Positions 16,595 through 26,749 of a DNA stretch of 64,000 nucleotides are shown in pieces (position 1 is the first letter of the stretch; each line of letters starts with the position of its first letter). The position numbers and the translations under genes were made by a program. The notes under the pieces are model-generated. The model made no database searches. It had not been told where the DNA came from and was given only the letters and a program-made list of their open reading frames with translations. Location: positions 558,001 to 622,000 of the forward strand of contig NZ_CP155073.1 of the NCBI RefSeq assembly GCF_039621805.1. The letters are read 5' to 3'. This DNA comes from Paraburkholderia sp. PREW-6R (GTDB lineage: Bacteria; Pseudomonadota; Gammaproteobacteria; Burkholderiales; Burkholderiaceae).

Positions 16595-17941
16595 ATGGAT
16601 ACGCCAACACGTATGCCGAATACCGCCGGCTCACGGCTCGAAATCGAGCCGGGCTACCAGTCGGGTTTCGCGAACGAATTCGCGACCGAAGCATTGCCAG
16701 GCGCGCTGCCCGAGGGCCGCAATTCGCCGCAGCGCGCACCATACGGCCTGTACGCGGAGCAGCTTTCCGGCACGGCGTTCACCGCGCCGCGCGGGCATAA
16801 CCGGCGGTCCTGGCTGTATCGCATTCGTCCCGCGGCGGTCCACATGCCGTTCACGCAACTGCCGTCGGATCGACTCGTCGCCAATTTCGCGGAGGTGCCG
16901 CCTACACCGCCCAATCAGTTGCGCTGGGACGCACTGCCCATACCCACGGAACCGACCGATTTTGTCGACGGCTGGGTGACGATGGCGGGCAACGGCTCGG
17001 CGGAATCCATGAGCGGTTGCGCGATTCATCTGTACTGCGCGAATGAGTCGATGAAGGACCGCTTCTTCTACAGCGCCGACGGCGAATTGCTGATCGTCCC
17101 GCAGGAAGGCCGTTTGCACATCGCGACCGAGCTGGGCGTGCTTGACGTCGCGCCGTTCGAGATCGCCGTGATCCCGCGCGGCGTGCGATTTGCCGTGACC
17201 TTGCCGGACGGCCACGCGCGCGGCTACATCTGCGAGAACTTCGGCGCGCTGCTGCGGCTGCCGGATCTTGGGCCGATCGGCTCGAACGGTCTCGCGAATC
17301 CGCGTGACTTTCTCACGCCGCATGCCGCGTATGAAGACCGCGAGGGCGATTTCGAGCTCGTCGCGAAAATGAACGGCAATTTGTGGCGCGCGGACATTGG
17401 CCACTCGCCGCTCGACGTGGTGGCGTGGCACGGCAACTACGCGCCGTACAAATACGATCTGCGCCGCTTCAACACAATCGGCTCGATCAGCTTCGACCAC
17501 CCGGACCCGTCGATCTTCCTCGTGCTGCAGTCCCAAAGCGACACGCCGGGCGTGGATACGATCGACTTCGTGATTTTTCCGCCGCGCTGGCTCGCGGCCG
17601 AAAATACATTCCGGCCGCCGTGGTTCCATCGCAATGTGGCGAGCGAATTCATGGGCCTCGTGCATGGCGTGTATGACGCCAAGGCGGAGGGCTTCGTGCC
17701 GGGCGGCGCGAGCCTGCACAACTGCATGTCGGGTCATGGCCCGGACGCCGATACGTTCGAGAAAGCCTCGCATAGCGACACGTCCACGCCGAAGAAGGTC
17801 GGCGATACGATGGCGTTCATGTTCGAAACCCGCACGCTGATCAAGCCGACGCGTTTCGCGCTCGAAACCGCGCAGTTGCAGGCGCATTACTTCGAGTGCT
17901 GGCAAGGACTCACCAAACATTTCAATCCGGAGCAACGATGA
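16595..17941 (+). CDS. hmgA: Homogentisate 1,2-dioxygenase
   Basis: A 448-residue non-haem Fe(II) ring-cleavage enzyme converting homogentisate to maleylacetoacetate in tyrosine/phenylalanine breakdown. Recognisable blocks are the N-terminal [19 protein letters not shown], the RSWLYRIRP stretch, [15 protein letters not shown] and [11 protein letters not shown] around the Fe ligands, and [12 protein letters not shown] near the C-terminus. The length matches the bacterial family. Its stop overlaps the fahA start by four bases. No maleylacetoacetate isomerase (maiA) gene lies beside it. Confidence 0.97.
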   Translation: MDTPTRMPNTAGSRLEIEPGYQSGFANEFATEALPGALPEGRNSPQRAPYGLYAEQLSGTAFTAPRGHNRRSWLYRIRPAAVHMPFTQLPSDRLVANFAEVPPTPPNQLRWDALPIPTEPTDFVDGWVTMAGNGSAESMSGCAIHLYCANESMKDRFFYSADGELLIVPQEGRLHIATELGVLDVAPFEIAVIPRGVRFAVTLPDGHARGYICENFGALLRLPDLGPIGSNGLANPRDFLTPHAAYEDREGDFELVAKMNGNLWRADIGHSPLDVVAWHGNYAPYKYDLRRFNTIGSISFDHPDPSIFLVLQSQSDTPGVDTIDFVIFPPRWLAAENTFRPPWFHRNVASEFMGLVHGVYDAKAEGFVPGGASLHNCMSGHGPDADTFEKASHSDTSTPKKVGDTMAFMFETRTLIKPTRFALETAQLQAHYFECWQGLTKHFNPEQR

Positions 17942-19236
17942 GCGCATTGAGCGATCTTCAGGCGACGCTCGATCCGTCGCGCAGAAGCTGGGTCGAATCG
18001 GCGAACCATTCGACGAACGACTTCTCGATCCAGAATCTGCCTTTTGGCATCTTCAGCGACGCGCGCAATTCCGCGCGCCGAGCGGGCGTCGCGATTGGCG
18101 ACGAGATCGTCGATCTGGACGCGCTGCAGGCGGCGGGTCTTCTTTCCGTCGCGCAGGAACGCGTGTTCGCGCACGACACGTTGAACGATTTCATCGCGCT
18201 TGGCCGCGACGCATGGCGCAGCGTGCGTATCCAGCTCAGCGATTTGCTGGCGCGCGACACCGCGACCTTGCGCGACGACGCTGCGTTGCGTTCCGCAGTG
18301 CTCGTGCGTCAGGCCGATGCGCAATTGCACCTGCCGCTGCAGATTCCCGGCTACAGCGATTTCTATTCGTCGAAGGAGCATGCGACGAACGTGGGCTCGA
18401 TGTTTCGCGATCCGAAGAACGCGTTGTTGCCTAACTGGTTGGAGATGCCGATCGCTTACAACGGACGTGCGTCGTCGGTGGTGGTGAGCGGCACACCGGT
18501 ACGTCGCCCGAATGGGCAGTTGAAGCTGCCGGATCAGGAGCGCCCCGTGTTCGGCGCGTGCCGCAAGCTGGACATCGAACTGGAGACAGGGTTCGTCATT
18601 GGCAGCGGCAACGCGCTGGGCGAGCCGATCGCCTGTGAAGACGCCGAAGCGCATATCTTCGGCATGGTGCTACTGAACGACTGGAGCGCGCGCGACATCC
18701 AGCAATGGGAATACGTGCCGCTCGGGCCGTTCAACGCGAAGACGTTCGCAACCACGATCTCGCCGTGGATCGTCACGCTCGACGCGCTCGAACCGTTTCG
18801 CGTCGCGCAGCCGGTTCAGGACCCTCAGCCGCTCGCGTATCTGCGTCACGAAGGCAGGCATGCGTTCGACATCTCGCTGGAGGTGAAGCTGCGCCCGCAG
18901 TCGGCCAGCGAGGCGAGCACCATCACGCGAACCAACTTCAGGCACATGTACTGGACGATGGCCCAGCAACTCGCGCATCACACGGTATCGGGATGCAACA
19001 CACGTGTCGGCGACCTGGTGGGCTCGGGCACGATTAGCGGCCCGACCGCAGACTCGTTCGGCAGCCTGCTCGAACTGACGTGGAACGGCAAGAATCCGCT
19101 GGCGTTGAAAGAGGGCGGCACACGCAGTTTCATCGAGGACGGCGACGAGTTGACGCTCGCCGGCTGGTGTCAGGGCGACGGCTATCGTGTCGGCTTTGGC
19201 CCGTGTGTCGGCGAGATCCAGCCTGCGTTGAAGTAA
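17938..19236 (+). CDS. fahA: Fumarylacetoacetase
   Basis: A 432-residue FAH-family enzyme hydrolysing fumarylacetoacetate to fumarate and acetoacetate. The metal site is clear: [13 protein letters not shown] (Asp ligand), [14 protein letters not shown] (Glu ligands) and [19 protein letters not shown] (Asp ligand). The C-terminal [21 protein letters not shown] is the family hallmark. The ATG overlaps the hmgA stop (ATGA), so the two are translated together. It ends seven bases before a convergent MFS gene, with no terminator visible between them. Confidence 0.97.
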   Translation: MSALSDLQATLDPSRRSWVESANHSTNDFSIQNLPFGIFSDARNSARRAGVAIGDEIVDLDALQAAGLLSVAQERVFAHDTLNDFIALGRDAWRSVRIQLSDLLARDTATLRDDAALRSAVLVRQADAQLHLPLQIPGYSDFYSSKEHATNVGSMFRDPKNALLPNWLEMPIAYNGRASSVVVSGTPVRRPNGQLKLPDQERPVFGACRKLDIELETGFVIGSGNALGEPIACEDAEAHIFGMVLLNDWSARDIQQWEYVPLGPFNAKTFATTISPWIVTLDALEPFRVAQPVQDPQPLAYLRHEGRHAFDISLEVKLRPQSASEASTITRTNFRHMYWTMAQQLAHHTVSGCNTRVGDLVGSGTISGPTADSFGSLLELTWNGKNPLALKEGGTRSFIEDGDELTLAGWCQGDGYRVGFGPCVGEIQPALK

Positions 19237-19243
19237 GAGTGAG

Positions 19244-20416
19244 CTAGCGGCGAAGCCGCCGAACGGCGAGCACGGTGGCACGCCGCTTTTCCCACCCCAC
19301 GGCAGCGAGGAATGCGAGCGCGGCCAGCAACAGCACGCCAACCATCGCATCGTTACCGACCGCCTTCATCAAGGCACCCGCGACCAGTGGACCGCCGAAG
19401 CTCGCCGCGCTCCACGAAGCGCCCACCAGCGAACTCGCGGACACCAGCGCGACACCGCGAAAGCGCTCGCCGCACGCCACGAGCGACAGCGTGTAAATCG
19501 CGCCGGCCGCCGCGCCAAGCCCATAGAGCAGCGGCCAGCACGACCACGGCGACGTCACGGCCCAAGGCAGAAACGGCAGCAACACGACGACGATCACGCC
19601 ACAGCCGATATGCACGCGTTCGCGGCCGAGCCGATCGGCGAGCCAGCCGATCGGAAACTGCATCGTGGTGTCACCGAGCAGCAGAGCCGACGCGAACAGC
19701 ACGGCCACCTCGCTCGAAATGCCATGCGACATCGCGAAAAGCGGCAGCAAAGACAGCGCGATCGTGTCGAACAACGCGAAGAAGCCGGTGCCGATCACGA
19801 GCGCGGGCATTTGCGGCAGTACGTGGCGCCAGCCTCCGTGCTCATCATGGTCTTCTTCGGAAGCATGCTGCGCCGTGCGGATCTGCGCGAGCATCGGCAA
19901 CGCCAGCAGAAAAATCGCGCCGCAGATCATGAAGCGCCAATGCGGAAAATCGGCGATCTGACTGACCAGCACGGGGCCGGCCATCTGGAACAGCGTGAAG
20001 TTCGTCGCATAAATCGCAATGACGCGGCCGCGCGTGGCGTCGTCGGCGAGCTGGTTGACCCATGCTTCACCAATCGTGAAAAGCAGCATGAGCGCCGCGC
20101 CGCACAGCACGCGCAGCACGGCCCACAACCACAGGTTCGACGTGAACTGCATCGACGCGGTAGCCAACGCCACCGCCAGAACCGCACCGATAATCACCTG
20201 CCGGCCGCCGAAGCGGGCCGCAATCCATCCGGCCAGCGGTACGACGACGAGTCCGCCGCCCGCCTGCGCGGCGGTCAGGAGGCCAACCACGTCGGTGCCG
20301 TAGCCGGCTTGCGTGAGTGCGAGGGCAGTGAGGGGAAGCGTCGCGCCGCTGCCGAGCCCGACCACGGCGACGCTGAGAATCAGAGCGAGGAAATCGCGTG
20401 TGAAGATGACTTTCAT
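19244..20416 (-). CDS. MFS transporter, YcaD-like
   Basis: A 390-residue 12-helix major facilitator. EAWVNQLADDATRGRVIAIY resembles the motif of the YcaD branch of MFS. WLADRLGRERVHIG marks the start of the second half. A His/Glu/Asp-rich cytoplasmic loop (EEDHDEHGG) joins the two halves. Substrate unknown. It is the downstream member of a leftward pair with the YdhP-like MFS gene (68-base gap) and converges with fahA. Its relation to homogentisate catabolism, if any, is positional only. Confidence 0.85.
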   Translation of the reverse strand: MKVIFTRDFLALILSVAVVGLGSGATLPLTALALTQAGYGTDVVGLLTAAQAGGGLVVVPLAGWIAARFGGRQVIIGAVLAVALATASMQFTSNLWLWAVLRVLCGAALMLLFTIGEAWVNQLADDATRGRVIAIYATNFTLFQMAGPVLVSQIADFPHWRFMICGAIFLLALPMLAQIRTAQHASEEDHDEHGGWRHVLPQMPALVIGTGFFALFDTIALSLLPLFAMSHGISSEVAVLFASALLLGDTTMQFPIGWLADRLGRERVHIGCGVIVVVLLPFLPWAVTSPWSCWPLLYGLGAAAGAIYTLSLVACGERFRGVALVSASSLVGASWSAASFGGPLVAGALMKAVGNDAMVGVLLLAALAFLAAVGWEKRRATVLAVRRLRR

Positions 20417-20483
20417 CGGCCGGGATGCTACTACGGCCGTGCGTCATTCGCACCCTCCGCGTTGATGCGGTGCGGCAGCGCGT

Positions 20484-21641
20484 TCAGCCCGCGACGGGCA
20501 TGCGGCGGTCGATCGACACCGACCACAACGTCAGCACCAGTGCGCCAATCGAGGTCGCCACGCCGACCCACGGCAGCGACGTGAGCGGGACATTCGCGCC
20601 GATCGCGATGCCGCCGAGCCACGCACCCGTCGCATTGCCGAGATTGAAGGCGCCCTGGTTCAGCGTGGAAGCCAGATTCGGCGCATGACTCGCGCGGTCG
20701 ACGATCAGCATTTGCAGCGGCGGCACGACCGCGAAGGCGAGGATGCCCCAGACGAAGATCGTGATCATCGCGGGGATTTCGGCGTGCATGGTGCCCGCAA
20801 AGATCGCGAGAATGACGACGATCGCCAGCAGGAATGCGACGAGCGAAGGCATCAGCCGCCAGTCGGCGAGCTTGCCACCGAGCGTGCTGCCCACCGTCAG
20901 CCCGAGGCCGAACAGCAGCAGGACGAAGGTGACCGCGTGAGGCGTGAAGCCGGTCACGTCTTCGAGAATCGGCGTGATGTAGGTGAAGGTGGAAAAAAGG
21001 CTCGCCGACGCGAGCACGCTGATGCCGAGCACCATCAGCACCTGTGGATTTTTCAGCACGCTGAATTCGTGGATGAGGCTTGCCTTGTGCATCTCGATCT
21101 TCGCCGGCAGGCACGCCGCGAGCGCGGCCGCCGCCAGGATGCCGATGCCGGTCACGGCCCAGAACGTGGCGCGCCAGCCCACCGCCTGGCCGAGCGCCGT
21201 GCCGAGCGGCACGCCGAGCACGTTGGCGAGCGTCAGACCGGTGAACATCAACGCGATGGCTTGCGCGCGACGATTCGGCTCGACCAGCCCGGCTGCCACC
21301 ACGGACCCGATGCCGAAAAATGCGCCATGACAGAACGCCGTGACGATGCGCGCGGCCATCAGCACCGCATAACCGGGCGCGATCGCGCATAACAGGTTGC
21401 CCACGATGAACACGCCGATCAGGCTCATCAGCGCTTTTTTGCGCGGCATGTTGGCCACCGCGATGGCGACGATCGGCGCGCCGATCGTCACGCCGAGCGC
21501 ATACGCGGACACCAGCATGCCGGCAGCCGGAATCGACACGGACAGATCGCGCGCGACATCAGGCAGCAGCCCCATGATCACGAATTCAGTGGTGCCGATT
21601 CCAAACGCGGCAATGGCAAGAGCGAGCAGGGGTAGAGGCAT
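20484..21641 (-). CDS. MFS efflux transporter, YdhP/AraJ family
   Basis: A 385-residue 12-helix transporter starting MPLPLLALAIAAFGIGTTEF. With MGLLPDVARDL, HGAFFGIGSVVAAGLV and the late GAFNLGNATGAWLGG, it closely follows E. coli YdhP and the drug:H+ antiporter-1 group. I chose the Met at 21641 to match homologues; the frame extends to 21728 with an Arg/Ala-rich stretch unlike a transporter N-terminus. Likely exports a small metabolite or sugar-like compound; substrate unknown. It is followed on the same strand by another MFS gene. Confidence 0.88.
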   Translation of the reverse strand: MPLPLLALAIAAFGIGTTEFVIMGLLPDVARDLSVSIPAAGMLVSAYALGVTIGAPIVAIAVANMPRKKALMSLIGVFIVGNLLCAIAPGYAVLMAARIVTAFCHGAFFGIGSVVAAGLVEPNRRAQAIALMFTGLTLANVLGVPLGTALGQAVGWRATFWAVTGIGILAAAALAACLPAKIEMHKASLIHEFSVLKNPQVLMVLGISVLASASLFSTFTYITPILEDVTGFTPHAVTFVLLLFGLGLTVGSTLGGKLADWRLMPSLVAFLLAIVVILAIFAGTMHAEIPAMITIFVWGILAFAVVPPLQMLIVDRASHAPNLASTLNQGAFNLGNATGAWLGGIAIGANVPLTSLPWVGVATSIGALVLTLWSVSIDRRMPVAG

Positions 21642-21869
21642 GGCGACGGAGCAGATCGACGCGGCGGAAAGCGTCGCGCGGCAGGCGGCGCGTTTTCGGG
21701 TCGATAACGCATGCGCCTCAAGGGACAAACAGTAGGGGATTCTACCTAAGACAATTCAGGTTTGCTGAGCGTCAAAAGCGCCGTTGTGTTCGAGTGAAAT
21801 GGTGTTGAAGCTCGTGCCGGTCGCGAGCACACTAGCTTCTATTGATAGCCGTGGAGGCGCGGAGCCCGG

Positions 21870-22673
21870 CTAGATCGCTTGGCCATGCCGGCCGGCGCCG
21901 CCGGTAAACCGTGCGGCGCCCGCCACCCCCTCGGCGAACACCGCCTCGTAGCCGCCGGCGCCTTCGCGTCTGAGTGCTTCGGCGAGATCGTCGCGCAGGC
22001 TGTTCTCGAGCGCGGAGCGCCGGTCGGCCAGCAGCGCGGCCTGTGGAAACGCTGCCAGTTCGGCCGCCAGCTGCTCGGCGGACGCGCGTGCGGTGCCGGT
22101 TGGCACGACACGGTTGGCGAGTCCGAACGCAAGTGCTTCCTGGGCGCTCACCGCGCGGCCGGTGAGGATCAGATCGAGCGCGCGCGACAAACCAATGAGA
22201 CGCGGCAACCGGATCGTGCCGCCGTCGATCAGCGGAATTCCCACGCGCCGGCAGAACACGCCGAGCACCGCGTCCTCTTCGACCACGCGCAGGTCGCAAA
22301 GCGCCGCGAGTTCGAGACCGCCGGCGACCGCATAGCCAGCGACGGCCGCGATCACCGGTTTGCTGAATGTCATGCGCGTGGGTCCCATTGGACCGGGGCC
22401 GCGGCCGTCCGCATGCAGTTCATTGCGGCGGGTGTCGTCGGCGAGTGCGCTCAGGTCCGCTCCGGCGCAAAAGTTGCTGCCTGCGCCGAAGAGCACCGCG
22501 ACGCGCCACGCCGGTTCTGCTTCGAAACGGACAAAGGCGGCGCTGAGCGCGTCGGCAGTCGGACGGTCGACCGCATTGCGCCGTTCGGGCCGCTCAAGAA
22601 CGATGGTGGCGACGCCGTTATCCTCGTTAAATTCGATGCGTACATGATCGTTCATATTTTGCGTGGTTATCAT
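21870..22673 (-). CDS. Crotonase-family protein, enoyl-CoA hydratase-like with altered active site
   Basis: A 267-residue crotonase. The oxyanion-hole and first-Glu region is AGYAVAGGLELAALCDLRV, with the Glu equivalent to rat ECH Glu144 present. The second catalytic Glu (rat Glu164) aligns with Cys in LGVFCRRVGIPLIDGG. I recall this FCRR-G-PLIDGG pattern in a conserved crotonase subfamily of unsettled function, so true hydratase activity is doubtful. AGGAG lies six bases before the ATG at 22673. It is the only crotonase here and is not next to beta-oxidation genes. Confidence 0.85.
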   Translation of the reverse strand: MITTQNMNDHVRIEFNEDNGVATIVLERPERRNAVDRPTADALSAAFVRFEAEPAWRVAVLFGAGSNFCAGADLSALADDTRRNELHADGRGPGPMGPTRMTFSKPVIAAVAGYAVAGGLELAALCDLRVVEEDAVLGVFCRRVGIPLIDGGTIRLPRLIGLSRALDLILTGRAVSAQEALAFGLANRVVPTGTARASAEQLAAELAAFPQAALLADRRSALENSLRDDLAEALRREGAGGYEAVFAEGVAGAARFTGGAGRHGQAI

Positions 22674-22761
22674 TGTCGTCTCCTGGGGAGTTCAGCATTC
22701 GCGGTCGTGATGCGGATGTCTGTGCGGTGTACATGCGTAGCAATTAATAGCGTGGCTTGAC

Positions 22762-23379
22762 ATGCTTCTTACACAATCGGCTCGTAGCTTTAGCGCTCTC
22801 CTGACACGCTGGCGGTTCGCCGCCGGTATATCGAGCCTGCCTTTGCCCTTGACTCCATCATCGTCGGCCGCCGCGCCGGCCAGTGCCGAGACGGTGTGGC
22901 TCGTGCCCCTGCATGAGCATCCGTGGTACGACCATGTCCGCCTGAAACGTGTGTTCGTCGCTGACGGCACGCGCCACCAGGTCGTGCTGGTCGACGCGCG
23001 CAAACTGCTTGCCTGCGCCGATCGCGACAACACCGATTACGTGCTGCGACCCGTTGCCGAATGGCATTCCGGCAAAGTGCGCGGCATCCGCGAATTTCTG
23101 GACCCGGAGAATTCACGCGTGCCGCAAATGCCATACGTGACGATCTGCACGCGTCGCGCAACCGGGCTGCTCGGCTGGTTGGGGCTGGAGCGCGAAGGCG
23201 TGGTGGCGTTTCGCAACGGCCAGCATCGTGCGCGTTATCTGGCGGACGCCGGCGCGCGCTGGTTCCCGGTCGAAGTGCACGAACGCGAAGCGGCCCTGCT
23301 GCGTGAAATGTGCGGCGCCGCGGACGACGCCCGCACGGCAATCCGGGCTACCACGTTCACTAGCGACGGTCACGCCTGA
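22762..23379 (+). CDS. Uncharacterised protein, possible fertility-inhibition/ParB-like fold
   Basis: A 205-residue protein with no firm family. The body (about 45-190) is rich in charged residues and contains VWLVPLHEHPWYDHVRL, HQVVLVDARKLLACADRD and GVVAFRNGQHRARYLADAGA. The last is reminiscent of the ParB/sulfiredoxin-type nucleotide motif (NG-x-HR). I weakly recall burkholderial relatives labelled plasmid fertility inhibition factor family. The N-terminal 40 residues are low in conservation clues, and no better start exists. It overlaps the convergent ldhA stop by 10 bases. Confidence 0.6.
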   Translation: MLLTQSARSFSALLTRWRFAAGISSLPLPLTPSSSAAAPASAETVWLVPLHEHPWYDHVRLKRVFVADGTRHQVVLVDARKLLACADRDNTDYVLRPVAEWHSGKVRGIREFLDPENSRVPQMPYVTICTRRATGLLGWLGLEREGVVAFRNGQHRARYLADAGARWFPVEVHEREAALLREMCGAADDARTAIRATTFTSDGHA

Positions 23380-24374
23380 TCCAGCGCCCGCACCACGTTG
23401 CGCGGCGTTCCCGCCTGCCAGGCCGCGACGTTGTCGAGCGTGGTCCGGGCGATCTCCGCCATTGCCTCGCGCGTGAAGAACGCCTGATGCGCGGTGACGA
23501 TCACGTTCGGAAACATCAGCAGACGCGCAAGCACGTCGTCCTGTAACGGCAGGTTCGAGTGGTCTTCGAAGAAGAGGCCGCTTTCCTCTTCATACACGTC
23601 GAGCCCGAGATGGCCGAGCTGGCCGTCTTTCAGCGCACCAATCAAGGCATTGCTCTCGACGAGCCCGCCGCGGCCCGTGTTGATCAGCATGGCGCCGCGT
23701 TTCATGCGGGCGAGCGCCGCGCCGTCGATCAGATGGTAAGTCTGCGGCACCAGCGGACAATGCAGGCTGACCACGTCCGATTCCGCAAGCAGCGTGTCGA
23801 GCGGCACGTAGCGCGCGCCGAGCGCGAGCAGGTCGGCAGCGGGGGTGCCGGGGTCGTAGGCGAGCACCTGCATGCCAAAGCCCGCCATGATGCGGCCAAA
23901 TACGCGCCCGATCATTCCCGTGCCGATCACACCGACGGTCTTGCCGTGCAGGTCGAAGCCGAGCAGCCCATTCAGCGAGAAATCCCCTTCGCGCGTGCGG
24001 GCGACCGCGCGCGGAAGACGCCGGTTCAGCGCCAGAATCAGACCGACCGCATGCTCTGCGACCGCATGGGGCGAGTAGGCCGGCACGCGGGCGACAGTGA
24101 TGCCGAGGCGTTCCGCCGCAGCGAGGTCCACGTGGTTAAAGCCCGCCGAGCGCAACGCGATTAACCGTGTGCCGCCCGCGTGAAGCCGTTCGAGCGTGGC
24201 GGCCTCCACGTTGTCGTTGACGAATGGACAGACCACTTCATAGCCTTGCGCGAGAACGGCCGTCTCGCTGTCGAGATGCGATTCCTGGAAATGCAGCGCG
24301 AAGCCGTAGCCGGCGTTGGCCTCGGTGAACGTGTCGGTGTCGTACGGTCGGGTGCTGAACAGGATCATGCGCAT
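23370..24374 (-). CDS. ldhA: D-lactate dehydrogenase (fermentative, NAD-dependent)
   Basis: A 334-residue D-isomer 2-hydroxyacid dehydrogenase. It has the Rossmann motif VGVIGTGMIGRVFG, the substrate-binding RSAGFNHVDL, and the catalytic set Arg in NTGRGGLVES, Glu in LDVYEEESGLFFEDHS and His in AHQAFFTREA. The EEESGLFFEDHS insert is the hallmark of the LdhA branch, which reduces pyruvate to D-lactate. I chose MRMILFSTRPYDTDTF (24374) because ACGGAG lies seven bases upstream; the frame extends to 24428. It stands alone and converges with the uncharacterised gene. Confidence 0.93.
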   Translation of the reverse strand: MRMILFSTRPYDTDTFTEANAGYGFALHFQESHLDSETAVLAQGYEVVCPFVNDNVEAATLERLHAGGTRLIALRSAGFNHVDLAAAERLGITVARVPAYSPHAVAEHAVGLILALNRRLPRAVARTREGDFSLNGLLGFDLHGKTVGVIGTGMIGRVFGRIMAGFGMQVLAYDPGTPAADLLALGARYVPLDTLLAESDVVSLHCPLVPQTYHLIDGAALARMKRGAMLINTGRGGLVESNALIGALKDGQLGHLGLDVYEEESGLFFEDHSNLPLQDDVLARLLMFPNVIVTAHQAFFTREAMAEIARTTLDNVAAWQAGTPRNVVRALDQA

Positions 24375-24908
24375 GACTGGCTCCGTAGGCATGGGCCCGG
24401 GCGCGAATAATCGAGACGCATGGCGCACGGACAGATCAGTATAGGAAAAGCATCCGGTAATGCATGCATTGTCTTCGTGTTCGGGTTGCCTTGCCGCAAA
24501 TAAATCCGGCGATTTTCAAAGATCTTTTTTGCGCTGGCTCTCGCTGTAACAGAAATCATATTGACAGCTGTGAAGAACTGCCATATTTATAAAAAGCAGT
24601 CCGAAAAAAGCATGTTCAACATGCGTTCAGTACGGCCATCAGCAAAGCAATCTTCTCTAGACGTGACGCAACTTCGCGAGGAAAGAGTGACTGTCGAGCT
24701 ACCGCACGAGCATTCTCGCAGCGCCGCCGCATCGCGGCCTCTCATTGATGAGCTGCCCGTCATCTCACTGCCATAAAAGCATTGGCATCCGTTTCCATGC
24801 GGAAGCGGCATGTCTTTGCATTGCGCAACAGAGCGCATTTTTATTTTGCAGTTTTAACTGGAAGTTTTTTGATCTTCTGCTAATGATCCCGTTAATTGGC
24901 GAGCCGAC
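24375..24908. other. 534-base AT-richer regulatory gap between ldhA and the asp locus
   Basis: No convincing gene. A 71-codon frame at 24561 lacks a ribosome site and recognisable sequence. A stem CCGTTTCC / GGAAGCGG with an ATGC loop (one G-T pair) lies at 24789-24808 in the leader of the first AspT-like gene. AT-rich tracts around 24840-24880 are likely its promoter. The region also holds the leftward ldhA promoter. Confidence 0.5.
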
Positions 24909-26591
24909 ATGATCAGTGAATTGCTGAGGTCTCAACCGGAGATCGCGCTGTTTGCAAGCCTTGCTATCGGCTATTTCATTGGTTCGTTTCGCGTCGGACC
25001 GATCCAGCTTGGCGGCGTGTGCGGCACGTTGATCGTGGCCTTGCTGCTAGGGCAGACCGGCGCGCGGCTTGCACCGGATCTGAAAAACATCGCATTTGCG
25101 TTGTTCATCTTTGCGCTCGGGTTCACCGGCGGCCCGCAGTTCTTTGCGAATATCGGGCGCGGCTGGCGGTACGGCTTGCTGTCCGTCGTGGAGATCGTGT
25201 CCGTGCTCGCGCTCATCATGCTTGCGGTTACCGTGATGCGGCTCGACGCGGGTACGGCCGCCGGCCTGCTGGCGGGCGCGGCGACCGAGTCGGCAGTGAT
25301 CGGTACGGCTTCCGAAGCAATCGGCAAGCTCGGCCTGCGCGACGCCGAAACATTGCGCCTGCAGGCGAACATCGTGACCGCTTACAGCGTCAGCTACCTG
25401 TTTGGCCTCATCACTATCGTGCTGTTTACAAGCCAGTTCGCTCCGTTGCTGCTGCGCGTTAATCTGCGTGACGAAGCCGAGCGCGTGTGGCGCAAGCTCG
25501 GCGGCGACGGCGCGTTCGGTGAAGGGCAGCAGGCGGCTGCGCCGGCCATCGTCGGCCGTGCGTTCAAGGTGGGCGCGGCCGCCGGCGCGACCATCCAGAC
25601 GCTGGAACAGCAACAGGGCTTCAACCTCACCATCGAACGCGTGATGAGAGACGGCGCAGCGTTACCGGTCGAGCCGCACCTCGCGCTCGCGGCCGGCGAC
25701 GTGATTCTGGTCGCCGGCCGGCGCGACGCGGTGGTGGCTTTGTCGTCGAGTCTCGGCGACGAAGTGGACGGCGCGGTCTTCGGTCAACTCTTCGCGGAAA
25801 AGATCGAAGTCGTGCTGACCCGCCGCGAAGCGGAGGGTCTGACGGTTGCGCAGGTACGCGAGCGGGCTGACCCGGCCGAAGGTCGCGGCGTGTACATCGC
25901 GGCTGTCACGCGGCTGGACACCACGGTGCCCGCGCTGCCCGGCACCGAACTGAATCGCGGTGACGTGCTGACGCTGGTTGGCGCAAAGGCCGATGTCGAG
26001 CGCGGCGCACAGCGGCTCGGCTATGTGCTGCCGCCGACCCAGAAAACCGACTTTGTCTACCTAGGCCTCGGCGTGCTCGTCGGCATGGCGATTGGCCATC
26101 TCGGCGGGCGCGTCGGCGGCGTGTCGGTCGCGCTCGGCACGGGCGGCGGCTGCCTGCTCTCGGGTCTGCTGTTCGGCTGGATCCGCTCGCGCCATCCGCT
26201 GATCGGCTCGCTGCCTTCGGCCGCCGCGCAGGTCCTCAAGGATTTTGGCCTTGCCACTTTCATCGCGGCCGTGGGTTTGTCGGCGGGACCGGACGCAATC
26301 AGGCTCGTGCGTGAATACGGTCTCGCTTTGCCCGTCGCCGGGATTCTGATGGTGCTCGTGCCGGGCCTGCTGTCGCTGTGGATCGGCCGCATGTTTCTCA
26401 AGCTCGACGCGCCCATGCTGCTTGGCGCAATTGCCGGTCAGCAGTGCAGCACGCCCGCGATCAGCGCGCTGGTGGGGGTGACCGGCAATTCGACGCCGGT
26501 AATCGGCTACACGATCACTTACGCGCTCTCGAACATTCTTTTGCCGCTGATGGGACCGGTCGTAGTCGGTCTCGCCGGAAAGATCGGCTAG
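24909..26591 (+). CDS. Aspartate:alanine antiporter family transporter (AspT paralogue 1)
   Basis: A 560-residue AspT/AAE-family transporter. Its two duplicated membrane halves are about residues 10-175 and 375-558. Each starts with a GYFIG/GVLVGMAIG-type helix and has a Thr/Gly-rich motif (GAATESAVIG and GAIAGQQCSTPAISA). Between them lie two RCK_C/TrkA-C-like domains (about 205-370) with GDVILVAGRRDAV and GDVLTLVGAKADV. The family exchanges aspartate for alanine electrogenically. It begins a three-gene set with a second paralogue and aspartate decarboxylase. Which of the two is the true AspT cannot be decided by eye. Confidence 0.85.
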   Translation: MISELLRSQPEIALFASLAIGYFIGSFRVGPIQLGGVCGTLIVALLLGQTGARLAPDLKNIAFALFIFALGFTGGPQFFANIGRGWRYGLLSVVEIVSVLALIMLAVTVMRLDAGTAAGLLAGAATESAVIGTASEAIGKLGLRDAETLRLQANIVTAYSVSYLFGLITIVLFTSQFAPLLLRVNLRDEAERVWRKLGGDGAFGEGQQAAAPAIVGRAFKVGAAAGATIQTLEQQQGFNLTIERVMRDGAALPVEPHLALAAGDVILVAGRRDAVVALSSSLGDEVDGAVFGQLFAEKIEVVLTRREAEGLTVAQVRERADPAEGRGVYIAAVTRLDTTVPALPGTELNRGDVLTLVGAKADVERGAQRLGYVLPPTQKTDFVYLGLGVLVGMAIGHLGGRVGGVSVALGTGGGCLLSGLLFGWIRSRHPLIGSLPSAAAQVLKDFGLATFIAAVGLSAGPDAIRLVREYGLALPVAGILMVLVPGLLSLWIGRMFLKLDAPMLLGAIAGQQCSTPAISALVGVTGNSTPVIGYTITYALSNILLPLMGPVVVGLAGKIG

Positions 26592-26749
26592 GCGGCGGAC
26601 GGGCCGCACGCCGACCGTGGCGCGCGGCCGGGTGCATGCGGGCGCCACGCTTCAAGCATGCGCAAGCGGCGACACCCTGCTTCAGGCTTCCACAGTAAGC
26701 CAGTGCGGCAACCCGTATCAAGCATCGCCAACTATTCAGTGAGGGCACG

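Noticed and set aside
24561..24776. 71-codon frame upstream of the asp locus
   Set aside because: No ribosome site, no recognisable sequence, and its composition is like the AT-richer leader around it.
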